Assembly: GCF_041081105.1 (NCBI RefSeq)
Contig: NZ_CP163528.1
Span: 496,001 to 560,000 of the forward strand
DNA from: Promicromonospora sp. Populi
GTDB taxonomy: Bacteria > Actinomycetota > Actinomycetes > Actinomycetales > Cellulomonadaceae
Length of the DNA stretch: 64,000 nt
Direction: 5' to 3'
The notes under the pieces are model-generated. The model was not told the DNA's origin. It ran no database searches and saw only the letters and a program-made list of their open reading frames with translations. The translations under genes were made by a program, and so were the position numbers. Positions 25,442 to 34,048 of the stretch are shown here, in pieces (within the stretch, counting starts at the first letter, position 1; every line of letters starts with the position of its first letter).

Positions 25442-27769
25442 TCAGCTGAACTGCAGGCTGTTGAGGTTCCAGCCGCCGTTGTCCTGGTAGACCGTCAGGG
25501 TCTGCACCCCGGCCGGCAGTGTCACCTGGGTGGTGACGGTCGTCCAGGTCTGCCAGCCGCCGGTCGCCGGGAGGCTGACGTTGCCGCTCAGGTTGGTACC
25601 GGATGCACTGACCAGGTGAAGTGCATTCGTCACCGCAGACGGCGCCGCGACGCGGAGCGCCACGGTGTACGTCCTGGCCGTGGCGACGTTGACGGTGTAG
25701 TGGAACCACTGCCCGGTGCTGGTCCAGCCCAGGTTGTGGCCGCCACCGGTGTCCGACGTGGTCTCGAGGTCGACGCCGTCGGCCCGGTAGCCGTTCGCAT
25801 TACCGTTGATCGAGTTCACGCTGTACGCGACACCCTGGCCGCCGGTGTTGTAGTTCTCCGCCTGCACGGTGCCGGGGACCGCGGCGGGCGTGCCGCCGAA
25901 CGGACCTTCGACCGGGGTGCCCGTCTGCCAGCTGTTGCCGCTGAGCGATGCGGCGAACCCACCCGAGTTGTTGATGTACGGCGTCCCGCCGCCGTTCACG
26001 GTGTTGCCGGTGATCGTCGCGGACCCGGAGGGAGCGGGGTAGAACGCCGGTGAGATGACGATGCCGTTGCGCCAGGGCGAGGTGACGGTGTTGTTCTGCA
26101 GCAGGGTGTTGGTCGAGGTGGAGAAGCCGATCCCGTCGTACACCGAGTTGAGGATGGTGTTGTTGGTCGCGGTGACCCGGTCGACCACACCGACGTTCTG
26201 CCCGTCACCGCCGTTCCCGATGTGGAACGCCGGCTGCCCCTGGCTGTAAGCATTCCCACCGGACCGGACCACGGTGTTGCCGGTGACGGTGGTCGAGAAC
26301 AGGTCGTTGCCGTTGACACCGAACCGTCCCGCACCCAGACCGATGTAGCGAGCAGTGTCGGAGACGTAGTTGTTCTCGACCCGATGGCCGCTGCCGCCGT
26401 AGATGCCGATGCCCTTGCCGCCCCAGGGAGCGATCGACGTATTGTTCGTCACCACCGCGTTCGCCATCGGGGTGTAGTAGACCCGGGTGCCGTCGAAGTC
26501 GTTGTAGTTGACGGAGTTGACCGCCAGGGCGTCGTCACCGGTGCCGCGGACGAAGTTGTTGGTCATGGCCAGGTTGTTGCCGACGGAGTTGCCCATCGAG
26601 ACGTTGTTGATGTTGGCGCCGTCGGCCCAGATCGTCGTGAGGCGGTTGTTCCGGATGGTGCCGCCGGTGCCGGAGGCCCAGAAGCCGGACATCGTGTGCT
26701 GGGTCCAGATCCCCTCGGCCAACCAGTTCGTCCCGGTGATGTCCATCGAGCCGCCGGCGCCGTCGAGCGTAACGCGGCTCGTCGCGTTGGAGTCGACGTG
26801 CAGGTTCCGGATCGTGGTCGAGGTCAGCCCCCACAGCGGGGGCAGTGGAGTGCTGTTCGGGAGCGGGACATCGCGGTAGATCGTGCTGTGCCAGGAGCCC
26901 GCTCCCGCGATGGTGATGCCCTGCGCGAGCAGCCCCTGGGTGCCCTTCACGTAGAACGTGCCGGCCGGGATCCACAGCACCCTGCCCTGCGACTGCGCCT
27001 GGTTGATGCAGTTCTGGATGGCTGCCCGGCTGTCCACCGAGGACGGAGAGGCTGCACCGTTGGTCGGCGTGTTGTCCGCGACTGCGCCGCACTCGGTGAT
27101 GGAGAGCGAGCCTGCAGGCTGGGCGAGCGGAGCCGGCGCGTTCTCCACGTCGACGACGTCGATGTCGTAGAAGGCGGCCGAGTTCCCCGAGTCCTTGCGC
27201 AGCATGAACGTGCTGCCGGCGGCGATCGGCGTACCGGTGATGAAGGTGTGCGTCTCGTCGAAGAACGCGCGCGGGTTGCCGTTGGAGGGGTTCTGGTTGT
27301 TGCCGTTGTAGTTGTCGTTGCCCTCGTAGAGCCAGGTCTGCCGCGAGTTGACGTTGAGGGTCTGGCGCAGGCCGCCGTTGACGTACAGGTTCAGCGTGCT
27401 GGTCTGACCGCCACCGCTGCTGGTGTCGGGGATGCTCACCCGGACGGTGATCGCGTTGATCGGGCCGCCGGTGTTGTTGGTCCACTGCACACTCTGACCG
27501 GTGCCCGTGAGGCGGGCATAGGCGTGACCGGAGGCCTCCAGTGCAGCACTCGAGTACTGGGTCGTCGGAGCTGCGGTCAGCGACACCGACGTCGCGCCAC
27601 CCCCGAGCGAACCGGCTTCGGCTTCGTACGATGTGAACGGGACCGTCGCGGCGGTGACAGCGATGTCATCGGCTGCGGCTGGAATACCGAGCACGGCAGC
27701 GATCGGGATGGCGAGGGCGGTGGCACATGCGGCGCCGACGAGTCGGCGAAGTGAGACAGAAGAGTGCAT
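25442..27769 (-). CDS. Secreted GH87 alpha-1,3-glucanase (mycodextranase type) with CBM domains
   Basis: This 775-residue exported enzyme should cut alpha-1,3-glucan or nigeran, polymers of fungal cell walls and dental-type biofilms. After the signal peptide (to about residue 35) comes a CBM6/35-like module (TSYEAEAGSLGGGA, residues 43-215), then a right-handed beta-helix of GH87 type: a pectinase-like start (VDSRAAIQNCINQAQSQGRV) and the acidic cluster WADGANINNVS ... GTGDDALAVNS near residues 384-418 holding the expected catalytic Asp residues. A C-terminal CBM6-like module starts VPGTVQAENYNTGG near residue 638. GAGAGGAAG precedes the ATG. Confidence 0.85.
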   Translation of the reverse strand: MHSSVSLRRLVGAACATALAIPIAAVLGIPAAADDIAVTAATVPFTSYEAEAGSLGGGATSVSLTAAPTTQYSSAALEASGHAYARLTGTGQSVQWTNNTGGPINAITVRVSIPDTSSGGGQTSTLNLYVNGGLRQTLNVNSRQTWLYEGNDNYNGNNQNPSNGNPRAFFDETHTFITGTPIAAGSTFMLRKDSGNSAAFYDIDVVDVENAPAPLAQPAGSLSITECGAVADNTPTNGAASPSSVDSRAAIQNCINQAQSQGRVLWIPAGTFYVKGTQGLLAQGITIAGAGSWHSTIYRDVPLPNSTPLPPLWGLTSTTIRNLHVDSNATSRVTLDGAGGSMDITGTNWLAEGIWTQHTMSGFWASGTGGTIRNNRLTTIWADGANINNVSMGNSVGNNLAMTNNFVRGTGDDALAVNSVNYNDFDGTRVYYTPMANAVVTNNTSIAPWGGKGIGIYGGSGHRVENNYVSDTARYIGLGAGRFGVNGNDLFSTTVTGNTVVRSGGNAYSQGQPAFHIGNGGDGQNVGVVDRVTATNNTILNSVYDGIGFSTSTNTLLQNNTVTSPWRNGIVISPAFYPAPSGSATITGNTVNGGGTPYINNSGGFAASLSGNSWQTGTPVEGPFGGTPAAVPGTVQAENYNTGGQGVAYSVNSINGNANGYRADGVDLETTSDTGGGHNLGWTSTGQWFHYTVNVATARTYTVALRVAAPSAVTNALHLVSASGTNLSGNVSLPATGGWQTWTTVTTQVTLPAGVQTLTVYQDNGGWNLNSLQFS

Positions 27770-27841
27770 GTCTTCCTCTCTGGCCGCGCAGGGTCGGGCA
27801 CGGGCTGTGCCGAGGGTTGGCGACTACGCGGACCACGATGT

Positions 27842-27875
27842 CCGAAAATTGCAATCATGTGTTGATAAGTTTCGG
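27842..27875. promoter_or_regulatory. AT-rich dyad upstream of the GH87 gene
   Basis: CCGAAA (27842-27847) pairs with TTTCGG (27870-27875), and the 8-bp palindrome ATTGCAAT lies inside. The 240-base gap between the GH87 and P450 starts is otherwise without a gene; this AT-richer stretch, about 73-106 bases from the GH87 ATG, is the likeliest promoter or operator. Confidence 0.3.
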
Positions 27876-28009
27876 TTGCACCGGATGAAATTGAACCGCC
27901 AATGCCATCAAGCCGTCAAGATGCGCAGTCTAGGTAGATCGCACACCCCGCGTCCCGTTTTGTCGGATATGCCTTCCCTTGGGTCCATGGCTTGTGGTGG
28001 CATGGCGTC

Positions 28010-29320
28010 GTGATCACAAACCCGGCTGTGGGCGACTCTGTCGCGACTGCGTCAAGGTCGTGGGCCGGTCGGTCGGCGACGCGCTTGCACGACCCCGCGG
28101 ACCTCCCGCTGCTCGCCGAGGTGCTCTCGGCGCCCGATGCCGAGCCGGCCTGGTCCGGGCTGCGGATGCAGTGGGGCGATGTCGCACCGGTCTGCCTGGG
28201 GACGAGGGAGCGTGCCTGGTTGGTGACCAGCTACCAGGTCATCGCCTCCCTGGCGCGGGACTCCAGCATGGTCACGACCGATACCACCGCCTGGAACGGT
28301 GATCCGGAGGGGCTCCCGGCGTTTCTTCGGCCGGCGTTCCGGTCTCGGGACTGGCAGATGGTCGAGACGAGCACCGGCCCCGAGCATGCGCGCCTTCGCG
28401 CCCCGTTGGACGAGGTCCTGGCCGCTGTCGACGCGGCTGAGATCGGCCGGGTCGCGCAGGCCGTGTGCGAGGAGATGGTTGCCCGGCTGCGTGACCTAGC
28501 CCGCGCCGAACCCGGCCGTGAGATCGACCTGATGCGTGAGTACGTCGAGCCCGTGGCGAGGCTCGGGTTCGGCACGCTCCTGGGCCTGGACGCAGAGATT
28601 GGCCGGCAGCTCTTCGAGCTCAGCGCCGATCCGGCAGCGGGCCAGGGCGACGCGAGCCTGGGCGAGCTGAGCTTCCTGATCGGCGGTCAGACGATGCGTG
28701 ACGCGGGAGGTGGCGTGACGCCTGCAGGCCTGCTCGCCGGGCACCGCGACTACGACGGCCGTGAGGCGGTCCTGGGCATGCTGTCCCTGGTCTCCGGCGC
28801 GAGCGCGGGCCTGCAGGCATGGCTGGGGCAGGCCCTGCATCTGGCCCTGACCGACCCGAAGTTCGCCCGGCGGTTGGCTGGCGGGCGCCTCGCGATCGAC
28901 GAGGCGCTCGAGGAGGTCCTGTGGGACGCCTCCCCGGTGAGCGTGCTCGCCCCGCGCTTCGCGCTCAAGGAAGGCCACCTGTTCGGCGAGGCCAGCTGGA
29001 TCGAGCGCGGTGACGCGGTACTCCTTGCGGTCGGGGCTGCAGCCTGCGACCCGGAGATCCGCGGCACGGGGTCGTGGGACAAGTTCGGCAACCGGGCCCA
29101 CCTGGCCTGGGGCGCCGGCTCGCACCGGTGCCCGGCGTCCGGGCAGGCGCGGCTGATCGTCCGCACCGCCGTCGAGACGCTGCTGCGCCAGGTCGAACCC
29201 GTCCTGGCCACCAGCGACCGCCAGCCCAGATGGGCGCCCGACCTGCGGTTCCGTCGCCCGGAGTCGCTGCCCGTCACACTCGGCACAGACGTAGTGACCA
29301 CTGACAGAGGAGAGTTGTGA
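28010..29320 (+). CDS. Atypical cytochrome P450 lacking the ExxR motif (CYP157-like)
   Basis: This 436-residue heme protein has the P450 heme-binding loop in the form WGAGSHRCPASGQARL, Cys near residue 374. The K-helix position, which in nearly all P450s holds ExxR, reads EEVLW (residues 301-305) and is followed by DASPVSVLAPRFAL. The same replacement, EQSLW, is known from CYP157C1 of Streptomyces coelicolor, so it is a family trait rather than damage. The GTG at 28010 has no clear ribosome binding site and a nearby start is possible. The stop overlaps the next start by four bases, tying it to the sulfotransferase-like gene. Confidence 0.82.
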   Translation: MITNPAVGDSVATASRSWAGRSATRLHDPADLPLLAEVLSAPDAEPAWSGLRMQWGDVAPVCLGTRERAWLVTSYQVIASLARDSSMVTTDTTAWNGDPEGLPAFLRPAFRSRDWQMVETSTGPEHARLRAPLDEVLAAVDAAEIGRVAQAVCEEMVARLRDLARAEPGREIDLMREYVEPVARLGFGTLLGLDAEIGRQLFELSADPAAGQGDASLGELSFLIGGQTMRDAGGGVTPAGLLAGHRDYDGREAVLGMLSLVSGASAGLQAWLGQALHLALTDPKFARRLAGGRLAIDEALEEVLWDASPVSVLAPRFALKEGHLFGEASWIERGDAVLLAVGAAACDPEIRGTGSWDKFGNRAHLAWGAGSHRCPASGQARLIVRTAVETLLRQVEPVLATSDRQPRWAPDLRFRRPESLPVTLGTDVVTTDRGEL

Positions 29321-30531
29321 GCAGCACCCCACGCACCACCCGAGTCCTGAATGCTGCCCTGACCCCGTTCATCAAGGGTCACCGGGACCCCGCCAGGTCC
29401 TGGGCACAGGCGGTCGCGCAGGTAGAGAAGAAGGCAGGCACCAAGGACCGCCCGTTTGCCACCGACCTCGGCAGGATCCTCGATGGAGCGGCAGAGATCC
29501 CGGGGCTGTCGCCGCTGGGCTGGTTCCTCATCTTCAACGAGGTCAAGGGGAAGTACGTCAATCGGCTGCGGGTCAACCGTGTGTTGTCCGAGCACCCGCA
29601 GGTTGCTGACGAAGCGATCACAGCGCCGGTGTTCGTGTGCGGCCTGCCGCGCACCGCGACGACTCTGGCCCACCGGATCCTTGCGGAGTCGCCCGACCAT
29701 CGTGGCCCGTTGACGTGGGAGCTGCAGCACACGGCTCTGCAGGACCCGCAGGGGGCGCGGAAGGTGATCAGGCAGCTCGAGCAGGCCCTCTCCCTGATGG
29801 AGCTGGTCGCTCCCGGCCTCCAGCAGAAGCACCCGACCTACATCGACCGGCCGGAGGAGTCGGTGCTCTTCTTCGCGCACGGGATCCACTGGCCGCTTCA
29901 GCGCGGGCCGATGCCGTCCTACAGTGCGTGGCTCGCCGACCACGATGTGCGGTCGGAGTACGAGTACCTGAAGCTTGGGCTCCAGGTGCTCCAGCACGGG
30001 CGCGAGCCCAAGCGGTGGGTGCTGAAATACCCCGGGCACCTGGGCGACATGGACACGATCAGGCACGTGTTCCCGGACGCCACGTTCGTGTGGACCCACC
30101 GCGACCCCGTCACGGTCATCGGCTCGTTCGCCAGTCTCCTGGAGACCCTGCATGCCATGGGCCAGCACGAGGTGGACCCCGAAGTGATCGGACGATCCGT
30201 GCTGGACCATATGGTCACCCAGGTCCAGCGCGGCCTCGAGATGCGCATGATCATGCCGCCGTCCTCGATCGTGGACGTGCCGTACCACAAGCTCAGCGCC
30301 GACCCGTTCACGGAGGTCCCTCGGCTGTACTCGGCGATCGGGGCGAGGTGGACCACCCGCGACCAGGAGCACCTGGCCGAGGTGATCGCCAAGCCCAAAG
30401 GCACTCCCTCTCACCGGTACGACCTGTCCCGCTACGTGGACCGCGCCGAGGTCGAGGCGGCGTTCGCGCCGTACAACCGCATGCTGGACCGCCTCGACCT
30501 GCGAGACGCGGCCCCGGCCGTCGAGCTGTGA
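29317..30531 (+). CDS. Sulfotransferase family protein
   Basis: This 404-residue protein resembles PAPS-dependent sulfotransferases of the Sulfotransfer_3 type. The phosphosulfate loop is CGLPRTATTLAHRILAESP (near residue 108), the second nucleotide-binding region is FVWTHRDPVTVIGSFASL (near residue 262), and KYPGHLGDMD lies between. It has a 100-residue N-terminal helical region. GTG start overlaps the P450 stop (GTGA). The likely sequence of events, hydroxylation then sulfation of a small molecule, is inference from the coupling. Substrate unknown. Confidence 0.8.
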   Translation: MSSTPRTTRVLNAALTPFIKGHRDPARSWAQAVAQVEKKAGTKDRPFATDLGRILDGAAEIPGLSPLGWFLIFNEVKGKYVNRLRVNRVLSEHPQVADEAITAPVFVCGLPRTATTLAHRILAESPDHRGPLTWELQHTALQDPQGARKVIRQLEQALSLMELVAPGLQQKHPTYIDRPEESVLFFAHGIHWPLQRGPMPSYSAWLADHDVRSEYEYLKLGLQVLQHGREPKRWVLKYPGHLGDMDTIRHVFPDATFVWTHRDPVTVIGSFASLLETLHAMGQHEVDPEVIGRSVLDHMVTQVQRGLEMRMIMPPSSIVDVPYHKLSADPFTEVPRLYSAIGARWTTRDQEHLAEVIAKPKGTPSHRYDLSRYVDRAEVEAAFAPYNRMLDRLDLRDAAPAVEL

Positions 30532-30544
30532 GTCCCAAGGTTGG

Positions 30545-30564
30545 TAGTCCCAAGTCTGGGACTA
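30545..30564 (+). terminator. Short hairpin after the sulfotransferase gene
   Basis: TAGTCCCA (30545-30552) pairs with TGGGACTA (30557-30564) around 4 bases. The left half-motif AGTCCCAAG also occurs once just before, at 30531-30539. It may end the P450 operon or partly insulate it from the flavoprotein gene. Confidence 0.45.
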
Positions 30565-30652
30565 ATCTCAACGTAGTGGAGGCGTTGCCGCCGGAACCGT
30601 AACCCGTCACGCCCCACGACCGCTGACCGGGTACCGCACAGGGAGGGTCGAG

Positions 30653-32302
30653 ATGACGACGACGGACCAGGGCTTCACCGATCCCGCGCTCGCTGCGCGG
30701 CTCAGCGACGCGCAGTGGGACAAGCTCCTCTCCCGCGCCGAGCCGCGCGACGTCGTGCGAGGGGACTATGTCTTCCGGGCCGGCGACCGCGACTACCCCA
30801 TGATCCTGGTCGAGTCGGGTGAGATCGAGATCGTGCGCGACGCCCTGCGGTGGACCGGAGAGGAGGTCCTGGCCGCGATGGGTCCCCGGTCGTTCGCTGG
30901 CGAGCTGGGGCTCCTCAACGGCCAGAGTGCTTTCCTTTCGGCGCGAGCGACCGGACCTGGCCGGGTCTGGTGTCTCGCTCGCCCCGACCTACGTCGGGTC
31001 ATGGCCGAGGAGGACGAGCTCGGCGACCTCATCCTGCATGCGCTGTGGGCACGGCGAGAGCTGCTGCGGCGGGGCTCGGCCGCGATGACGCTCAAGTTCG
31101 TCGGACCGGAGACCTCCGGCGAGTTCCTCGCGCTGCGCCGGTTTGCCGAGCGGCTCGACCTCGTGCACACGGCCGTGCCGCTCCCGCTGGACGGTTCGGC
31201 AGCTCATCCGGTGCACGCCTACCCGGCCGAGGACCTTCCGATCGCTTTTGTCCAGGGCGAGCCGATCGCACGCGCGACTCCCGGTGTGCTCGCCGAACGT
31301 CTCGGGCTGAGCTACGAGCCGGGCGACGAGGCAGTCGTGGACCTCGTGGTGATCGGTGGGGGACCGGCAGGGCTCGCCGCTTCGATCTATGCGGCGTCCG
31401 AAGGGCTGAGCACGTTGCTGCTTGAGGCGATCGCTCCGGGCGGCCAGGCGGCGTCCACGTCCCGGATCGAAAACTTCCTCGGGTTCCCTTTCGGTGTGAG
31501 CGGAGGAGATCTCATCGGGCAGGCCACGCTGCAGGCCATCAAGTTTGGCGTGCGCGTCTACGCGCCGTGCCAGACTGCCGCGCTCGCGTCGGCCGGCGAC
31601 GAGCTCGAGGTGACTCTCACCGACGGCCGGACCATCCGTGCGCGCACGGCGATCGTCGCTTCGGGCGCGGCGTACCGGCGGCTGCACCTCGACCACTGGG
31701 AGGAGTTCGAGGGTTCCGGCATCCACTACGCGGCGACACCGCTGGAGCTCAAGCAGGTGACCGAGTCTCCAGTGGTCGTGGTGGGCGGGGCGAACTCAGC
31801 GGGTCAGGCCGCGCTGTACCTCGCGGCCAACGGCTGTCCCGTGCACCTCGTCGTACGGGGCAGCGACCTAGGGGCGCGGATGTCGTCGTACCTCGTCGAC
31901 CGGCTCGCGGAGGACTCACGCATCCAGGTCCACCGGGAGTCGAACATCCTCGCGCTGGACGGGGACCAACACCTGGAGTCGGTCTCGATCGACACCGCCG
32001 GTCAGGTCGCGGCGCGGGGCCTGTTCTGCTTCATCGGCGCCGAGCCGGCGACGTCCTGGCTACCGGCGCTCGACCGCGACCAAGCGGGCTTCATCCGCAC
32101 CGGCACCGACGTCACACCTGCGGCCCTGGAGGGGTGGCTGCCGCTGGGGCGCGGCCCGCTCCCGTTCGAGACCTCGGTTCCGCGGGTCTTCGCCGCGGGT
32201 GACGTCCGCCGCGGATCCATGAAGCGCGTGGCCGCGGCGGTCGGCGAGGGGTCGAGCGCGGTCGCTTCGGTCCACCGGGTACTGGGAGCGCCGGTCGCGT
32301 GA
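30653..32302 (+). CDS. Cyclic-nucleotide-binding domain fused to thioredoxin reductase-like flavoprotein without CxxC
   Basis: This 549-residue fusion has a CRP-like cyclic-nucleotide-binding domain (residues 10-135: VFRAGDRDYPMILVESGEIEI..., SFAGELGLLNGQ), a small linker domain (150-225) and a thioredoxin reductase-like part with FAD motif VIGGGPAGLAASIYA near residue 233 and NADPH motif VVVGGANSAGQAALYLA near 376. At the place where thioredoxin reductases have CATC the sequence reads YAATPLE, so both redox Cys are absent and it cannot reduce thioredoxin in the usual way. AGGGAGGG precedes the ATG. A 59-codon frame overlaps its stop. Confidence 0.88.
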   Translation: MTTTDQGFTDPALAARLSDAQWDKLLSRAEPRDVVRGDYVFRAGDRDYPMILVESGEIEIVRDALRWTGEEVLAAMGPRSFAGELGLLNGQSAFLSARATGPGRVWCLARPDLRRVMAEEDELGDLILHALWARRELLRRGSAAMTLKFVGPETSGEFLALRRFAERLDLVHTAVPLPLDGSAAHPVHAYPAEDLPIAFVQGEPIARATPGVLAERLGLSYEPGDEAVVDLVVIGGGPAGLAASIYAASEGLSTLLLEAIAPGGQAASTSRIENFLGFPFGVSGGDLIGQATLQAIKFGVRVYAPCQTAALASAGDELEVTLTDGRTIRARTAIVASGAAYRRLHLDHWEEFEGSGIHYAATPLELKQVTESPVVVVGGANSAGQAALYLAANGCPVHLVVRGSDLGARMSSYLVDRLAEDSRIQVHRESNILALDGDQHLESVSIDTAGQVAARGLFCFIGAEPATSWLPALDRDQAGFIRTGTDVTPAALEGWLPLGRGPLPFETSVPRVFAAGDVRRGSMKRVAAAVGEGSSAVASVHRVLGAPVA

Positions 32303-32478
32303 GCCACGGATATCAGGGTGAGCCGCGGTCGATCGAAGCCGAGACCCCCGCCATCGTGGAGGAAGTCCTCGTCGGTGAACCGGTGAGCATCGTCGACTAC
32401 CTCGCCATGCCCGAGAGCGACGACATCGACTTCGAGCTCGAGCGTCTGGGCGTGACCACTCGCGCCGCCGGAACGTAG
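32299..32478 (+). CDS. Small acidic protein (59 residues), coupled to the flavoprotein gene
   Basis: A GTG overlaps the flavoprotein stop (GTGA), as in coupled pairs, and opens a 59-codon frame. The product is acidic, with VEEVLVGEPVSIVDYLAM and DDIDFELERLG as its most structured parts; no Cys, no signal peptide. I do not recognise it. It may be a real small partner of the fusion protein, or the intact first part of a decayed gene, because coding-like sequence continues downstream in other frames. Confidence 0.45.
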   Translation: MSHGYQGEPRSIEAETPAIVEEVLVGEPVSIVDYLAMPESDDIDFELERLGVTTRAAGT

Positions 32479-32480
32479 GT

Positions 32481-32801
32481 GGCAAGGCCCTGGTCAGGCG
32501 GCAGGGCGAACACGCGTTTGTCGCTGGCCTGCTGCGGCTCCCTGTCCTGTTCGCCGAGACCGCGCAACTCTCGCTCAACGAACGCGGAACTGAGCCGTTC
32601 AGGAAGGGGAACGAGTGGAGCACCTGCTGACGCGGACGCTCGACCACGGTGCGGTCGACCGCCTCGACCGCCTCGACGGCCCGGAGGGCGGGGGAAGAAC
32701 TGTTGTCCTACAGCGGTGTCAGCGCAGAGGCCTTTCATGAGTTCATCGCGATCGACCGCGTGCGGGAATGCATACACCTGGTCGTCGCTTCGGACGATTG
32801 A
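32481..32801 (+). pseudogene. Decayed or frameshifted coding sequence
   Basis: The 490-base gap before the next gene contains protein-like stretches in different frames. Frame 32481-32630 reads KALVRRQGEHAFVAGLLRL and LFAETAQLSLNERGTEPF. A GTG at 32615 with the good site AGGAAGGGG opens VEHLLTRTLDHGAVDRLDRLD and then runs out of frame. Removing one base from the G5 run at 32690-32694 would join it to EELLSYSGVSAEAFHEF...IDRVRECIHLVVASDD, ending at 32801. No family was recognised. From 32802 to 32970 I see nothing beyond a probable promoter for the serine hydrolase. Confidence 0.45.
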
Positions 32802-32973
32802 CCAATGGCCAAGCCGACCGGCGAACTACTAGGTCAGGTCCACATGACACGTCTCAAGGTCTAGGTCATGACGTCGACGGCCCTGCTCGAGCAATGACGA
32901 GACCGCGAATATAACGGTGAGCCGTGAGGCCTTCGTCGCTACGCTCCGATGACCGGACCGAGGAGCACACGAC

Positions 32974-33990
32974 ATGATCGACCTGGACAAGCTGGACGCC
33001 GTAGCGCTGGAGCGGTCGTTCAGCGGCGTCGTGACGATCGACGTCGGTGATCGCAGGGTCCTGGAGCGCTCCTACCGGCTGGCCCATCGCGCCCTGCAGG
33101 TGCCGAACACCCCGACCACACGGTTCGCGATGGCGAGCGGCAGCAAGAGCTTCACGGCACTGGCGATCATGCAGCAGGTCGTGGCCGGGACCCTGCGGCT
33201 GCAGGACCCGGTGCGTCAGTATCTCGGTGACGATCTGCCGTTGATCGACGACGGTGTCACGATCGAGCACCTCTTGACCCATACCTCGGGGATCGGCGAC
33301 TACCTCGACGAGGACGCCGACTGGGATCGCGCGGACCATGTGCTGCCCGTTCCCGTGCACACGCTCGAGACGGCCGAGTCGTTCGTCCCGATCCTGGGCG
33401 GCTTCCCCAGCAAGCACGCGCCCGGTGCGCGGTTCACGTACTGCAACGGCGGGTACATCGTGCTGGCGATCGTGCTGGAGCGGGTCACGGGGCGGCAGTT
33501 CCAGGACGTCGTGGACACCGACGTGATCCAGCCCGCGGGGCTGGCGAGCACGGCGTACCTGCGATCCGACGAGCTGCCCGGGGACGCCGCGCTGGGCTAC
33601 CTGCATCCGGAGGGCGATCGCAGCAACGTGCTGCACCTGCCGGTGCGTGGCAACGGCGACGGCGGCGCCTACACGAGCGCGGCCGACCTGCACCGGTTCT
33701 GGCAAGCGCTGCATGCCGGCGCGATAGTGCCCCTCGACGTGGTCGCCGAGGTGACCCGTCCGCGGTCGGAGGTGCCGGAGGAGGACCTGCGGTACGGCCT
33801 CGGGTTCTGGCTCCACCCGGACGACCCCGCGGTCGTGCTGGGTGGCTTCGACGCGGGTGTCGCCCTCCGCTCGACGCACGATCCCGCGACCGGTACGACG
33901 GCGACCGTGTTCAGCAACTGCACGTTCGGGTCGGGAGCCGTCGTCGAGCTGCTCCAGGAGTCCTGGCCAGAGGTGCTGGCTCCGGCGTGA
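32974..33990 (+). CDS. Serine hydrolase of the beta-lactamase/class C family
   Basis: This 338-residue protein has the active-site motif SGSK (S-x-x-K) in ASGSKSFTALAIMQQV near residue 55, the YxN motif as YCNGGY near residue 156, and a typical HTSGIGDYLDEDADW loop near residue 108. No signal peptide is seen, so it is probably cytoplasmic and an esterase or peptidase rather than a resistance enzyme. GAGGAG lies 9 bases before the ATG. It stands alone; a strong hairpin follows. Confidence 0.85.
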   Translation: MIDLDKLDAVALERSFSGVVTIDVGDRRVLERSYRLAHRALQVPNTPTTRFAMASGSKSFTALAIMQQVVAGTLRLQDPVRQYLGDDLPLIDDGVTIEHLLTHTSGIGDYLDEDADWDRADHVLPVPVHTLETAESFVPILGGFPSKHAPGARFTYCNGGYIVLAIVLERVTGRQFQDVVDTDVIQPAGLASTAYLRSDELPGDAALGYLHPEGDRSNVLHLPVRGNGDGGAYTSAADLHRFWQALHAGAIVPLDVVAEVTRPRSEVPEEDLRYGLGFWLHPDDPAVVLGGFDAGVALRSTHDPATGTTATVFSNCTFGSGAVVELLQESWPEVLAPA

Positions 33991-33993
33991 CGA

Positions 33994-34028
33994 GGTGCCC
34001 CTGGAACCCAGCGGGCTCCAGGGGCACC
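33994..34028. terminator. Bidirectional terminator between serine hydrolase and PQQ dehydrogenase genes
   Basis: GGTGCCCCTGGA (33994-34005) pairs with TCCAGGGGCACC (34017-34028) between convergent genes. It resembles the hairpin at 25396-25434 in its GGTGCCCC/GGAACCCA sequence, so both may belong to one terminator family. Confidence 0.78.
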
Positions 34029-34048
34029 AGCGGCGTTGTCGCCGAGGC

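Noticed and set aside
26222..27754. Plus-strand open frame of 510 codons opposite the GH87 gene
   Set aside because: Repetitive Val/Asp/Gly/Arg composition without a recognisable fold; GH87 motifs are on the other strand.
30653..32302. Naming the fusion protein thioredoxin reductase (trxB)
   Set aside because: The CxxC redox site is absent, so the name would imply an activity that the sequence does not support.
32479..32832. 117-codon plus-strand frame starting GTG at 32479
   Set aside because: Starts one base into the preceding stop codon, Arg/Pro/Ser-rich; more protein-like sequence lies in the other frames of the same stretch.
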